Shown one piece after another: positions 45,934-54,280 of a stretch of DNA of 64,000 bases. The translations under genes and the position numbers were made by a program. The notes beneath the pieces were generated by a model. The model was not told the origin of the DNA, searched no databases, and saw nothing but the letters and a program-made list of their open reading frames with translations. The DNA comes from Pseudomonas sp. Z8(2022) (lineage in GTDB: Bacteria > Pseudomonadota > Gammaproteobacteria > Pseudomonadales > Pseudomonadaceae). Location of the stretch: positions 1,488,001 to 1,552,000 of the forward strand of contig NZ_CP107549.1 in assembly GCF_025837155.1 (NCBI RefSeq). The letters run 5' to 3'. The first letter of the stretch is position 1. Each line of letters begins with the position of its first letter.

Positions 45934-46527
45934 CTAGTGGTAATAGCGCTCAAGAATTTCCATGGCCAGGTTGATCGACTGCAACCGCTCTGTGCTGCCG
46001 CCCCGATCCGGATGATGCACGCTGACCATTTGTCGGTAGCGCTGCTTGATGCGAGGCAAATCGAGCGTTCGCTCGTGGGCGAGTTCGAACAGCTCCAGTG
46101 CTGCCTGCTTTTCGTCGCCGCCCTGCATGCGCGTCCAGAAGCTGGTCAGCAGACGTTCCACATCGCGTTCGTCGGTCTCGCGCAGGTGGCTCATGTCCAG
46201 ATAGTAGTCGCGCAGCTCGTCGCGTTCGCTCAGCGCTGCGCTACCCGGTTGATAGGGCAGCAGGCGGATGCACAGCGGGCTGATTTCGAGCAGATATGCC
46301 TGCTGCTGCCAGAGCCGGTCGCGCAAGCGGTAGAGCGCGTTGAACAGCAAGAAATGCGTGCGAAACAGCACCAGCTTGTCGGTCAGCGGCAGGTTGGGCA
46401 GATGGCCGCTGTGGCGCGTCTTGAGCTGCTGGATCAGGGCATATTCGGCCAGCCCGTCGGGGGCTGCCTGCAGCAGCTGCAGGACCTGTTCGGCGAGGTC
46501 CTGGCTGGAGTCGAGGTCGTCGTTCAT
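45934..46527 (-). CDS. DnaJ-related protein with C-terminal J domain
   Basis: The 197-residue protein has an N-terminal DnaJ-related helical domain (LLQAAPDGLAEYALIQQLKTRHSGHLPNLPLTDKLVLFRTHFLLFNALYRL). At the C-terminus is a short J-domain with the HPD motif in SVHHPDRGGSTERLQSINLAMEILERYY. The J-domain should stimulate an Hsp70 partner (DnaK). The order, with J domain last, is typical of the gammaproteobacterial DNAJ_related family. It is divergent from ttcA with about 100 bp between starts. Confidence 0.87.
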   Translation of the reverse strand: MNDDLDSSQDLAEQVLQLLQAAPDGLAEYALIQQLKTRHSGHLPNLPLTDKLVLFRTHFLLFNALYRLRDRLWQQQAYLLEISPLCIRLLPYQPGSAALSERDELRDYYLDMSHLRETDERDVERLLTSFWTRMQGGDEKQAALELFELAHERTLDLPRIKQRYRQMVSVHHPDRGGSTERLQSINLAMEILERYYH

Positions 46528-46628
46528 CGGCCGAGACTAGCATTTAGTTGCCGGTGGGGTGGGGCCGCGGCGCCATTGTGCGTAAAATGTCGCGCTTTCG
46601 TTCCCACCCCCTCGGATTTCGACGCACC

Positions 46629-47453
46629 ATGGGCACCCTCTCGGTCAACCAGAACAAACTGCAGAAGCGCATTCGCCGCCTGGCCGGCGAGGCCATCACC
46701 GACTTCAACATGATCGAGGATGGCGACAAGGTGATGGTCTGCCTGTCCGGCGGCAAGGACAGCTACACCATGCTCGACGTGCTGCTGTATCTGCAGAAGG
46801 TGGCGCCGATCAGGTTCGAGATCGTCGCGGTGAACATGGACCAGAAGCAGCCCGGCTTCCCCGAACACGTGCTGCCGCAGTACCTGGAGTCCATCGGTGT
46901 GCCGTATCACATCATCGAGAAGGACACCTACTCGGTGGTCAAGGAGAAGATCCCCGAGGGCAAGACCACCTGCTCGCTGTGCTCGCGCCTGCGTCGTGGC
47001 ACCCTGTACACCTACGCCGACGAGATCGGCGCGACCAAGATGGCCCTGGGGCACCATCGCGACGACATCCTGGAAACCTTCTTCCTCAACATGTTCTACG
47101 GCGGTACGCTCAAGGCCATGCCGCCCAAGTTGCTCTCCGACGACGGCCGCAACGTGGTGATCCGCCCGCTGGCCTACTGTGCCGAAGCCGATATCGAGGC
47201 CTACAGTCAGCTCAAGGAATTTCCCATCATCCCGTGCAATCTCTGTGGTTCGCAGGAGAACCTGCAGCGCCAGGTGGTCAAGGAGATGCTGCAGGAGTGG
47301 GAGCGCAAGAGCCCGGGGCGTGTCGAGATCATGTTCCGCGCCCTGCAGAACGTGCACCCCTCGCAACTGGCCGACCGCAACCTGTTCGATTTCAAGAGCC
47401 TGAAGATCGACGACAGCGCCACGCCGCGCTTTGTCGATGTGATGAGCCTGTAA
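46629..47453 (+). CDS. ttcA: tRNA 2-thiocytidine biosynthesis protein TtcA
   Basis: TtcA (274 aa) thiolates cytidine 32 of several tRNAs, using ATP and a 4Fe-4S cluster. The PP-loop [13 protein letters not shown] is near residues 39-51, and the cluster Cys pairs are visible as [10 protein letters not shown] and [13 protein letters not shown], with a [22 protein letters not shown] block between. ATG 46629 gives the family start [18 protein letters not shown]; the upstream open frame is not conserved. It precedes the DAHP synthase leader by 114 bp. Confidence 0.96.
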   Translation: MGTLSVNQNKLQKRIRRLAGEAITDFNMIEDGDKVMVCLSGGKDSYTMLDVLLYLQKVAPIRFEIVAVNMDQKQPGFPEHVLPQYLESIGVPYHIIEKDTYSVVKEKIPEGKTTCSLCSRLRRGTLYTYADEIGATKMALGHHRDDILETFFLNMFYGGTLKAMPPKLLSDDGRNVVIRPLAYCAEADIEAYSQLKEFPIIPCNLCGSQENLQRQVVKEMLQEWERKSPGRVEIMFRALQNVHPSQLADRNLFDFKSLKIDDSATPRFVDVMSL

Positions 47454-47514
47454 GACTCACGGCCAAAGCCCTCTCCGCAAGCGATGCGGGCAGTGGGGGG
47501 CTTTGGCGGGGCAC

Positions 47515-47543
47515 TTGCAGGTCGCAAAGGCCTGGAGTATGGT
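47515..47543 (+). promoter_or_regulatory. Candidate sigma-70 promoter for the aromatic leader
   Basis: TTGCAG and TATGGT are spaced by 17 bp, placing transcription initiation near 47550, just before the ribosome site (47558-47561) of the first leader peptide. The hexamers match consensus only at 3 and 4 of 6 positions, so it is a candidate. Confidence 0.4.
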
Positions 47544-47567
47544 TCAGCCATCGTTTCGGAGAATTCC

Positions 47568-47699
47568 ATGTCCGCCAGTCTCAACCTCCTGTCCATGCTG
47601 CAAGCCGGTGCCGCGCGCACCGTGTTGGCGTGTGCGCAGTCGGTCGCGACTGCGGCGTATTATTTCTTTGGGTATTGGTTTAGCCACAGGCTCGCCTGA
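47568..47699 (+). CDS. Aromatic-rich leader peptide 1 of the DAHP synthase operon
   Basis: This 43-codon ORF has a GGAG ribosome site and ends MSASLNLL... with the run YYFFGYWF at residues 31-38, six of eight codons being Tyr, Phe or Trp before the stop at 47697. It is followed after 50 bp by a strong terminator, and the gene downstream catalyses the first step of aromatic amino acid synthesis. This is the arrangement of an attenuation leader such as pheL. Segments CAGGC, GCCTG, CAGGC and GCCTG at 47687, 47694, 47706 and 47712 can pair in alternative ways. The peptide itself is probably without function. Confidence 0.8.
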   Translation: MSASLNLLSMLQAGAARTVLACAQSVATAAYYFFGYWFSHRLA

Positions 47700-47750
47700 T
47701 ACCCACAGGCGGCCTGAGAAACCAGGGTCGCCACCAGAGACGTTTTCCAG

Positions 47751-47792
47751 AAAACCCCCGGTCGGCAACCCGACCGGGGGTTTTGTTTTTTT
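47751..47792 (+). terminator. Attenuator (rho-independent terminator) between the two leader ORFs
   Basis: A 15 bp perfect stem (47751-47765 with 47770-47784, CAAC loop) is followed by GTTTTTTT, among the strongest terminators in the window. It lies 52 bp after the YYFFGYWF leader ORF and 170 bp before the DAHP synthase start. Confidence 0.92.
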
Positions 47793-47827
47793 CCGGCCTA
47801 AAACGGCCACAGATCGAGGATGCACAG

Positions 47828-47917
47828 ATGAACCGTTATTACCGCAACTACCGCTACGACTGGCGATTTAGCAGCGTCACCACCGCCCTGCCACCTTTGC
47901 AACGAACACTAAGTTAG
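47828..47917 (+). CDS. Aromatic-rich leader peptide 2 upstream of DAHP synthase
   Basis: This 29-codon ORF has a GAGGA ribosome site with 7 bp spacing and starts MNRYYRNYRYDWRF: four Tyr, one Trp and one Phe in the first 14 residues. It lies after the attenuator, so only read-through transcripts contain it. Its stop codon touches the first of two alternative hairpins directly before the ribosome site of the DAHP synthase gene, 45 bp from that start. A second translational sensor for aromatic tRNA charging is proposed. I know of no described peptide of this kind. Confidence 0.6.
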   Translation: MNRYYRNYRYDWRFSSVTTALPPLQRTLS

Positions 47918-47941
47918 CGCCGCGCGGCGCAGGCCGCGCCG
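47917..47941 (+). promoter_or_regulatory. Mutually exclusive hairpins before the DAHP synthase ribosome site
   Basis: GCGCC (47917-47921) can pair with GGCGC (47926-47930), or CGGCGC (47925-47930) can pair with GCGCCG (47936-47941); both use the same middle strand. The ribosome site AAAGGA is at 47945-47950. The first hairpin overlaps the stop codon of leader peptide 2, so ribosome position could select between them. Confidence 0.45.
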
Positions 47942-47961
47942 GCCAAAGGAACCGCCAGATC

Positions 47962-49026
47962 ATGAATGCTTCCGTCTCCGCTCAACTCGCTTCGTCCGTC
48001 ACCACTGTCGCCCGCCGCAGCGCCCAGCCGCTGCCCAGCCCCGCCGTATTGCGCCAGCGCCTGCCGCTGCCTGCTGCGCTCGCCCAACGTATTGCCGCTG
48101 ACCGCGCCGCCATCCGCGCCGTGCTCGATGGTCACGATTCCCGCCTGCTGGTGGTGGTCGGCCCCTGTTCCCTGCACGACCGCGCCTCGGCGCTCGAATA
48201 CGCCGAGCGTCTGGCCGAACTGGCGCCGCAGGTCGACGACCAGCTGCTGCTGGTGATGCGCGCCTACGTGGAAAAACCGCGCACCACCGTGGGCTGGAAG
48301 GGGCTGCTGTACGATCCGCACCTCGATGGCAGCGCCGACATGGCCGAGGGCCTGCGCCTGTCGCGGCAGTTGATGCTGGAGATTCTCGACCGCGGCCTGC
48401 CGCTGGCCAGCGAGTTGCTGCAACCGATGGCGGCCGGTTACTTCGATGATCTGCTCGGCTGGGCCGCCATCGGTGCGCGTACCAGCGAGTCGCAGGTGCA
48501 TCGCGAGATGGTCAGTGGTCTGGATCTGCCGGTGGGTTTCAAGAACGGCACCGACGGCAGCGTCGGCATTGCCTGTGATGCCATGCGCTCGGCGGCGCAC
48601 CCGCATCAGCATTTCGGCATCGACGATCTGGGCCATCCGGCGTTGCTGCACACCGCCGGCAACCCGGACACCCATCTGGTGCTGCGCGGCGGCCACGGTG
48701 CGCCGAATCACGATGCCGCCAATGTTGCCGCTGCGCGCGAGGCTTTGCAGCGCCAGGGCATCGCGCCGCGCATCATGGTCGACTGCAGCCATGCCAACAG
48801 CGGCAAGGACCCGCTGCGCCAACCGGCCGTGCTGGAGAGCGTGATCGACCAGCGCCTTGCCGGCGATACCAGCCTGCGCGGGGTGATGCTGGAGAGTCAT
48901 CTGTTCGACGGTTGCCAAGTGCTCGGCGGAGACCTGCGTTACGGCGTGTCGATCACCGACGGCTGCCTGGGCTGGGCTGGCACCGAAGCGGCGTTGCGCC
49001 AGGCGGCCGAGCGTTTGCGTGGTTGA
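47962..49026 (+). CDS. 3-deoxy-7-phosphoheptulonate (DAHP) synthase, class I
   Basis: The 354-residue enzyme condenses phosphoenolpyruvate and erythrose 4-phosphate, the entry step of the shikimate pathway. It is an AroF/G/H-type class I-alpha synthase: LLVVVGPCSLHD, MRAYVEKPRTTVGWKGLLYDPHLDGS, GFKNGTDGSVGIACDAM, VLRGGHGAPNHD and MVDCSHANSGKDPLRQ. Whether it is Phe-, Tyr- or Trp-sensitive cannot be read safely, so no symbol is given. Its leader (47568-47941) indicates control by aromatic amino acid supply. Confidence 0.93.
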   Translation: MNASVSAQLASSVTTVARRSAQPLPSPAVLRQRLPLPAALAQRIAADRAAIRAVLDGHDSRLLVVVGPCSLHDRASALEYAERLAELAPQVDDQLLLVMRAYVEKPRTTVGWKGLLYDPHLDGSADMAEGLRLSRQLMLEILDRGLPLASELLQPMAAGYFDDLLGWAAIGARTSESQVHREMVSGLDLPVGFKNGTDGSVGIACDAMRSAAHPHQHFGIDDLGHPALLHTAGNPDTHLVLRGGHGAPNHDAANVAAAREALQRQGIAPRIMVDCSHANSGKDPLRQPAVLESVIDQRLAGDTSLRGVMLESHLFDGCQVLGGDLRYGVSITDGCLGWAGTEAALRQAAERLRG

Positions 49027-49089
49027 GCCTTGCGGGAGGCGGGGCTCTGCGTGCAGGCTTCGTCATCCGTTTCATGAAGGATTCGATTC

Positions 49090-49761
49090 ATGCATGACTA
49101 CAAGTGGCTGCACGAGTTCTGCCTCAACCGTTTCGGTTCTGCCAAGGCGCTGGAGGCCAAGCTGCCGCAGCCGCGCAGTGAGGCCGAACTACGCGCGCTG
49201 AGCGATGACCGCTACCTGTCGCTGATCAGCCTGCGCATCTTTCGCGCCGGGCTCAAGCACAGCCTGGTAGATGCCAAGTGGCCGGCCTTCGAGGAAGTGT
49301 TCTTCGGCTTCGATCCGGAAAAGGTGGTGCTCATGGGCGCCGAGCGCCTGGAGAATCTGATGCAGGATGCGCGGCTGATCCGTCATCTGGGCAAGCTGAA
49401 AAGCGTGCCGCGCAATGCCCAGTTCATCCTCGATGTACGCCGCGAGAAGGGCAGTTTCGGCGCGCTGATCGCCGACTGGCCGGTGACCGACATCGTCGGC
49501 TTGTGGAAATACCTGGCCAAGCACGGCAATCAGCTCGGCGGGCTGTCGGCACCGCGTTTCCTGCGCATGGTGGGCAAGGACACCTTCATCCCGACCGACG
49601 ACATGGTCGCGGCATTGAAGGCGCAGGGTGTGATCGACAAGGCCCCGACCAGCCAGAAGGAGCTGGCCGCCGTGCAGGCCGCCTTCAATCAGTGGCAGGC
49701 CGAGAGCGGCAGACCGCTATGCCAGCTGTCGGTGATGCTGGCGCACACGGTCAATCATTGA
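49090..49761 (+). CDS. Tag-like DNA glycosylase family protein, diverged active site
   Basis: The 223-residue protein follows the fold of 3-methyladenine DNA glycosylase I (Tag): SLRIFRAGLKHSLVDAKWPAFEEVFFGFDPEKVVLM and LIRHLGKLKSVPRNAQFIL line up with the central part of Tag. However, from memory of E. coli Tag the zinc ligand near the start (Cys4) is missing, and the Glu and Trp of the base-recognition pocket appear as Arg and His (R-I-F-R-A-G-L-K-H in place of E-G-Q-Q-A-G-L-S-W). The function may therefore differ. It follows the DAHP synthase by 63 bp. Confidence 0.8.
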   Translation: MHDYKWLHEFCLNRFGSAKALEAKLPQPRSEAELRALSDDRYLSLISLRIFRAGLKHSLVDAKWPAFEEVFFGFDPEKVVLMGAERLENLMQDARLIRHLGKLKSVPRNAQFILDVRREKGSFGALIADWPVTDIVGLWKYLAKHGNQLGGLSAPRFLRMVGKDTFIPTDDMVAALKAQGVIDKAPTSQKELAAVQAAFNQWQAESGRPLCQLSVMLAHTVNH

Positions 49762-50032
49762 GCGATTGCTGCAGCGCATCGAGCCACTCTCTGGGTACGT
49801 CGCGCTTCATTGCCAACTGGCATTGCTGGCTGTCGGGATCGAAGACGATCACCGCTTCACCCTTGTCCAAAGCGCGGCGTACCCGTTGTACACGGGTTTC
49901 CAGCGGTGTTTCATCACCGTTATCGGTACCGTCGCGGGTGACGAAGTCTTCGATCAGGGCGGTCAGGGTATCGGCTTGCAGCAGGTGAGCGGGGATCAAC
50001 ACAGCGAATGGACTCCAGTGGTTGGCGCTCAT
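49751..50032 (-). CDS. yheU: YheU family protein
   Basis: The 93-residue protein matches the YheU family: VLIPAHLLQADTLTALIEDFVTRDGTDNGDETPLETRVQRVRRALDKGEAVIVFDP, with the characteristic TLxxLIEDFVxRDGTDxG block. The family function is unknown. The start is taken at ATG 50032; GTG 50053 would add seven residues. It overlaps the end of the Tag-like gene by 11 bp, tail to tail, and is 34 bp upstream of nothing on its own strand except the kinase gene that ends at 50067. Confidence 0.82.
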   Translation of the reverse strand: MSANHWSPFAVLIPAHLLQADTLTALIEDFVTRDGTDNGDETPLETRVQRVRRALDKGEAVIVFDPDSQQCQLAMKRDVPREWLDALQQSLND

Positions 50033-50066
50033 GATAGAGCCATGAGGCGCCACACGGCGAGCGCGC

Positions 50067-52817
50067 TCAGACCGGGTTGCCGGAATGCTTCAGAAAGCGC
50101 TCCAGCGTGCTGTAAAGCAGCCCGCTATCCAGCGGCTTGCCGAGGAAGTCATTCATCCCGGCGTCCAGACCATGCTGGCGGTGTTCTTCAAGGATATGCG
50201 CAGTGAGCGCGATGACCGGTACTGCGGCTAGCTGCCGGCTGTGCTCCAGGCGACGGATCTGCCGGGTGGCTTCGAAGCCGTCCATGACCGGCATTTCGCA
50301 ATCCATCAGAATCAGCTGCACGGCTGCGGGGTCACGGCTGTACTCATCCACGGCGGCCTTGCCGTTGGTGACCAGGCGCACGCCGTAACCGCGTTTCTTC
50401 AGGAACCCCTGAACCACCAGCTGGTTCACCGGGTTGTCTTCCGCCACCAGGATGCAGGGGGCGTCGCTACTGTCGCTGCGGATGTTTCTGACCAACTGAT
50501 GTACCTGTGCTTTGGGTTCTTCGTACAGCCCGGTGAGTGCCTGACGCAGCGCGTTGACCGCCACCGGCTGGGCCAGGTGTTGCAGACGCAGGCCCTGGCT
50601 CGCCGGCAATTGCCGGCAGGCCTCGGGCGGGCAGATCAACAGCACGCGCTGCTGAGCCTGCAGTTTTGCCCTGATCGAATCGAGCCAATGGTTGACGCTG
50701 CCGGGCCAGGGCGCCATCAGTATCAGCAATGGCGGCGCGGCGAAATGTTCCAGGTAGTCCTGCAGTCGTTCCGGGGTCTGGCAGCGCTCGGTGCGCATGC
50801 CCCAGCGGCCGAGCAGGCGGCTCATGGCGTCCAGACCCAGGCCATCGAGTGAGGCGATCAGGGCGGTACGGCCTGCCAGCAGGCGGCTGAGTTCTCCGGG
50901 CGTCTCCTGTGCGCTCAGCAAGGGGATGTCGAAGGCAAAGCGCGAGCCCTGGCCGAGGGTGCTCTGCACCTCGATGCGGCCACCCATCATCTCCACCAGT
51001 TCCTTGCTGATGGCCAGCCCCAGGCCGCTGCCGCCATACCGGCGTGTGGTACTGGAGTCGCCCTGGGCGAAGGACTCGAACAACTGCGCCAGAGCCTGTT
51101 CACTGATGCCGATACCGCTGTCGCTGATGGCGAAGACCAGATGCGGCTTGCCGGAGCTATCACTGCGGCAGCTGACGCTAACTGCCACATGACCTTCCGC
51201 GGTGAACTTGAGGGCGTTGCTGAGCAGGTTCATCAGCACCTGCTTGAGCCGTGTCGGGTCGCCCTGAATGTGCCGTGGTACGCCACTTTCCAGGCTGACG
51301 TAGAGGCGCAGACGCTTGTCCAGCGCCTGGCCGGTGAACAGGCTGAGGGTATCGGAGATCATGTCTTCGAGATCGAACTCGATCTGCTCCAGGCTAAGCT
51401 TGCCCGACTCGATGCGGGCGTAGTCGAGGATGTCGTTGATCACCGCCATCAGCGAGCTGCCGGAGCTGGAAATGGTGTCGACATAAAAGCGCTGACTGCG
51501 ATCCAGCGATGTTTCGCGCAGCAACTGCAGCATGCCCAGCACGCCATTGAGCGGAGTGCGGATCTCGTGGCTCATCTTGGCCAGGAAGCGGCTCTTGGCC
51601 TGACTCTCGAAGGCAGCCTGCTCGGCGGCGCGGCGGGACTGGAAGCCTTCCTCCTTGAGCAGGTTGATACGGTCGGCGAGGCCAATCGAGAGGGTGATCA
51701 GCTCGATGGTCACGCCGATCTTCACCACCGTGGCGCCGAATACGCCGAGCACTTCCAGCCCCAGCGAACCGGTGGTGGCCTGGATGAAGGCGAACAGCAG
51801 GATGGCCCAGGCCAGGGTGTAGTAGGAGCCGTAGCGCACGCCGCGGCGCCAGACGTAGATGCCGGTCAGCAGGAGGATCAGCGAGACCAGGGAAACGGTG
51901 ACGCTGGCCAGGATGTTCCAGGCTGCGAAACCGATCAGCGGCACTGACAGCAGGCAGCCGACGCAGATCAGCATCAGCAGGCGCAGGCAGGTGTCCAGAC
52001 GGGGAAAGTACTGCCGGGCATGAAGGAAATGGCGGCTGAACTGGATGGCCGTGAGGCAATGCAGGTACATCAGGATGTAGATGCTCACCGACTGCAAGGT
52101 CACGTGTTCGGGCAGCAGTTTGAACAGCATGCCGTCGAAGCAGGCGGCGAGCAGGCCGACATTGAGATTGTAGGCCAGGTACCAGAGATAGGCCGATTCG
52201 CGCAGCGACAGGTAGAGGAACAGGTTGTAGCAGAACATGGCGAACAGCACGCCGTAGAAGGCGCCGTTGAAACCCATCAGATTTTCCTGCGCGGCTGCGC
52301 TGGCGCCGTAAGTAGCGAAGAACAACGGCACGAATACCGTGCTGGTGGTTTCCACGCGGACCAGCAGCGTGCTGACGCCGGGTTCGAGCTGCATGGGAAA
52401 CCAGAAGTTACGGACCTGCACCGGCCGCTGGGAGAAGGCGAAGCTGTCGCCGCTTTCCTGCTGCAGGTGCTTGCCGTCAGGGGTGATCAGGTGAACCTGC
52501 AGGTGGTCGAGCAACGGATAGTTGATTTCGAGGTAGCCGCCCAGCTCCTGTTCTAGGGTATTGACCAGGCGAATCCTGAACCACCAGACGGAAGCGTTCT
52601 TGCCGAGGTTGATATGGTCGCCGTCGACTTCGTGGAAAAGGTCGTCATCCAGTCCCAGCACCTGCTCTGCGCCAAGGGAGCCGTGCACATCTTCGTAGTA
52701 ACCGGTGTAAGAGCCCAGAGGCAGGCGCAGGTCGTCGCTATCCAGCGGCGCAGGCGTCAGCGCCCAGCTCGGGCAGGCGAGCCACAACAGCAGCAGGGCC
52801 AGGTAAAGGCGAGGCAT
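50067..52817 (-). CDS. 7TM hybrid sensor histidine kinase (7TMR-DISM type)
   Basis: This 916-residue protein has a signal peptide, a periplasmic DISM-type beta-sandwich (about 30-180), seven membrane helices (about 185-390), a short coiled linker, HisKA with the H-box [13 protein letters not shown] (His near 417) and HATPase ([30 protein letters not shown]). A degenerate receiver-like segment (about 650-770) precedes a true receiver domain with Asp near 839 in [22 protein letters not shown]. It sits beside the NAGGN osmolyte operon as in P. aeruginosa; an osmotic role is inferred from that. The ligand is unknown. Confidence 0.9.
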   Translation of the reverse strand: MPRLYLALLLLWLACPSWALTPAPLDSDDLRLPLGSYTGYYEDVHGSLGAEQVLGLDDDLFHEVDGDHINLGKNASVWWFRIRLVNTLEQELGGYLEINYPLLDHLQVHLITPDGKHLQQESGDSFAFSQRPVQVRNFWFPMQLEPGVSTLLVRVETTSTVFVPLFFATYGASAAAQENLMGFNGAFYGVLFAMFCYNLFLYLSLRESAYLWYLAYNLNVGLLAACFDGMLFKLLPEHVTLQSVSIYILMYLHCLTAIQFSRHFLHARQYFPRLDTCLRLLMLICVGCLLSVPLIGFAAWNILASVTVSLVSLILLLTGIYVWRRGVRYGSYYTLAWAILLFAFIQATTGSLGLEVLGVFGATVVKIGVTIELITLSIGLADRINLLKEEGFQSRRAAEQAAFESQAKSRFLAKMSHEIRTPLNGVLGMLQLLRETSLDRSQRFYVDTISSSGSSLMAVINDILDYARIESGKLSLEQIEFDLEDMISDTLSLFTGQALDKRLRLYVSLESGVPRHIQGDPTRLKQVLMNLLSNALKFTAEGHVAVSVSCRSDSSGKPHLVFAISDSGIGISEQALAQLFESFAQGDSSTTRRYGGSGLGLAISKELVEMMGGRIEVQSTLGQGSRFAFDIPLLSAQETPGELSRLLAGRTALIASLDGLGLDAMSRLLGRWGMRTERCQTPERLQDYLEHFAAPPLLILMAPWPGSVNHWLDSIRAKLQAQQRVLLICPPEACRQLPASQGLRLQHLAQPVAVNALRQALTGLYEEPKAQVHQLVRNIRSDSSDAPCILVAEDNPVNQLVVQGFLKKRGYGVRLVTNGKAAVDEYSRDPAAVQLILMDCEMPVMDGFEATRQIRRLEHSRQLAAVPVIALTAHILEEHRQHGLDAGMNDFLGKPLDSGLLYSTLERFLKHSGNPV

Positions 52818-52955
52818 CCGTGAACCTCACAGGGTGTCGGCAAATCGCGTTGTTTGCCAGACGCCATTCGCAGTGGGCCATGCAGCATGGCCGGGAGTCA
52901 TTTTTAACGTCGTGTGGCGACGCCCCGAAGGTAACCGGCCGGGAAGGCTGGCCAT

Positions 52956-52978
52956 AAAAAGGGGAGCTGATGCTCCCC
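52956..52978 (-). terminator. Rho-independent terminator after the NAGGN operon
   Basis: GGGGAGC / GCTCCCC pairs over 7 bp with a TGAT loop. On the minus strand it is followed by TTTTT (the A run at 52956-52960). It lies 41 bp beyond the stop of the M42 peptidase gene and ends the osmolyte operon. Confidence 0.87.
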
Positions 52979-53019
52979 TGTCGTCCTTCGTGTCACTTTG
53001 CCTTTATGCGTGCGCGCCT

Positions 53020-54219
53020 TCAAGCGTCTCGGTCGTGTTGCCCAACCAGGCTGTCCACGGGTGGGACGCGGGTATCACTTTCCATCTGCGCGTCATGCTC
53101 CAGCTGATGGCTGAAACGTTCCAGCGAACCCTGCGCCGGCTGGGCATCGCTGGCGAATACCGGCGGGCTCATCATGTAGGCGGTGAGCAGGCTGCTGAGA
53201 GCCTTGAGGCTGTCGATATGGGTGCGCTCGTAGCCGTGGGTGGCGTCGCAGCCGAAGGCCAGGAGGGCGGTGCGGATGTCATGGCCGGCGGTCACCGCCG
53301 ACTGCGCATCGCTGTGGTAGTAGCGAAACAGGTCGCGGCGCACCGGCACATCCTGTTCGGCGGCCAGGCGCAGCAGCTGGCGTGACAGGTGATAGTCGTA
53401 CGGGCCACCGGAGTCCTGCATGGCCACGCTGACCGCATGTTCGCTGGATTGCTGGCCTTGGGCGACCGGGGCGATGTCGATGCCGACGAACTCGCTGACG
53501 TCCCAGGGCAGGGCGGCTGCGGCACCCGAGCCGACTTCCTCGGTAATGGTGAACAAGGGATGACAATCGATCATCGGTTGCAGTCCATGGTCGCGAATCG
53601 CCTTGAGCGAGGTCAGCAGCGCCGCGACGCCGGCCTTGTCGTCCAGGTGGCGGGCGCTGATATGGCCGCTTTCGGAAAATTCGGGCAGTGGGTCGAAAGC
53701 GACGAAATCGCCCACCGAGATTCCCAGCGAGTCGCAATCGGCGCGGGTGGCGCAGTAGGCATCCAGGCGCAGCTCGACGTGGTCCCAGCTGATCGGCAGA
53801 GTGTCGACGGCGGTGTTGAAGGCGTGTCCCGAAGCCATCAGCGGCAGTACGCTGCCACGGATAACGCCGTTGTCGGTGAACAGGCTGACACGACTGCCCT
53901 CGGCGAAGCGGCTCGACCAGCAACCGACCGGTGCCAGGCCCAGGCGGCCGTTGTCCTTGATCTCGCGGACGATGGCACCAATGGTGTCGAGATGCGCGGA
54001 AACCGCGCGGTCAAAGCGTTCGTACTCGCTCTGGCGCCCGCGCAACGTGGCGCGGATGGTGCCGCGGCGGGTCAGTTCGAAGGGGATTTCCAGCTCTTCG
54101 AGGCGTTCGGCGACGTAGCGCACGATGGTGTCGGTGAAACCGGTAGGGCTGGGGATGGCGAGCATCTCCAGCAGGACCTTCTGCAGGTAATCCAGATCGG
54201 GTTCGGGTAGTTGTTGCAT
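53020..54219 (-). CDS. M42 family peptidase of the osmoprotectant NAGGN system
   Basis: This 399-residue metallopeptidase-like protein belongs to the M42 type linked to N-acetylglutaminylglutamine amide synthesis. Zinc-site segments are SAHLDTIGAIVREIKDNGRLGLAPVG, ARHLDDKAGVAALL, FTITEEVGSGAAAALP (the catalytic Glu pair) and the C-terminal GCDATHGYERTHIDSL. Its role with the osmolyte is not settled; turnover or maturation are possibilities. ATG 54219 is chosen because a GAGGAG site precedes it; the open frame running upstream overlaps the next gene. It is the last gene of the operon. Confidence 0.88.
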   Translation of the reverse strand: MQQLPEPDLDYLQKVLLEMLAIPSPTGFTDTIVRYVAERLEELEIPFELTRRGTIRATLRGRQSEYERFDRAVSAHLDTIGAIVREIKDNGRLGLAPVGCWSSRFAEGSRVSLFTDNGVIRGSVLPLMASGHAFNTAVDTLPISWDHVELRLDAYCATRADCDSLGISVGDFVAFDPLPEFSESGHISARHLDDKAGVAALLTSLKAIRDHGLQPMIDCHPLFTITEEVGSGAAAALPWDVSEFVGIDIAPVAQGQQSSEHAVSVAMQDSGGPYDYHLSRQLLRLAAEQDVPVRRDLFRYYHSDAQSAVTAGHDIRTALLAFGCDATHGYERTHIDSLKALSSLLTAYMMSPPVFASDAQPAQGSLERFSHQLEHDAQMESDTRVPPVDSLVGQHDRDA

Positions 54220-54243
54220 GCAAGCTCCTCGCGTTTGTATTGC

Positions 54244-54267
54244 CCCTCTCCCGGGTGCGGGAGAGGG
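54244..54267. repeat. Intercistronic hairpin repeat between the NAGGN synthetase and peptidase genes
   Basis: CCCTCTCCCG / CGGGAGAGGG forms a perfect 10 bp stem with a GGTG loop. This CCCTCTCCCG...CGGGAGAGGG type is a common bacterial intergenic repeat. It may stabilise the upstream mRNA or act as a weak terminator within the operon. Confidence 0.65.
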
Positions 54268-54280
54268 CCGGGGAGGGTGT

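Noticed and set aside
47504..47519. Sigma-54-like TGGCGGGGCACTTGCA before the aromatic leader
   Set aside because: Spacing of GG and GC is right, but two consensus positions are missed, the GC-rich context makes chance likely, and an overlapping sigma-70-type element is placed better for the leader ORF.
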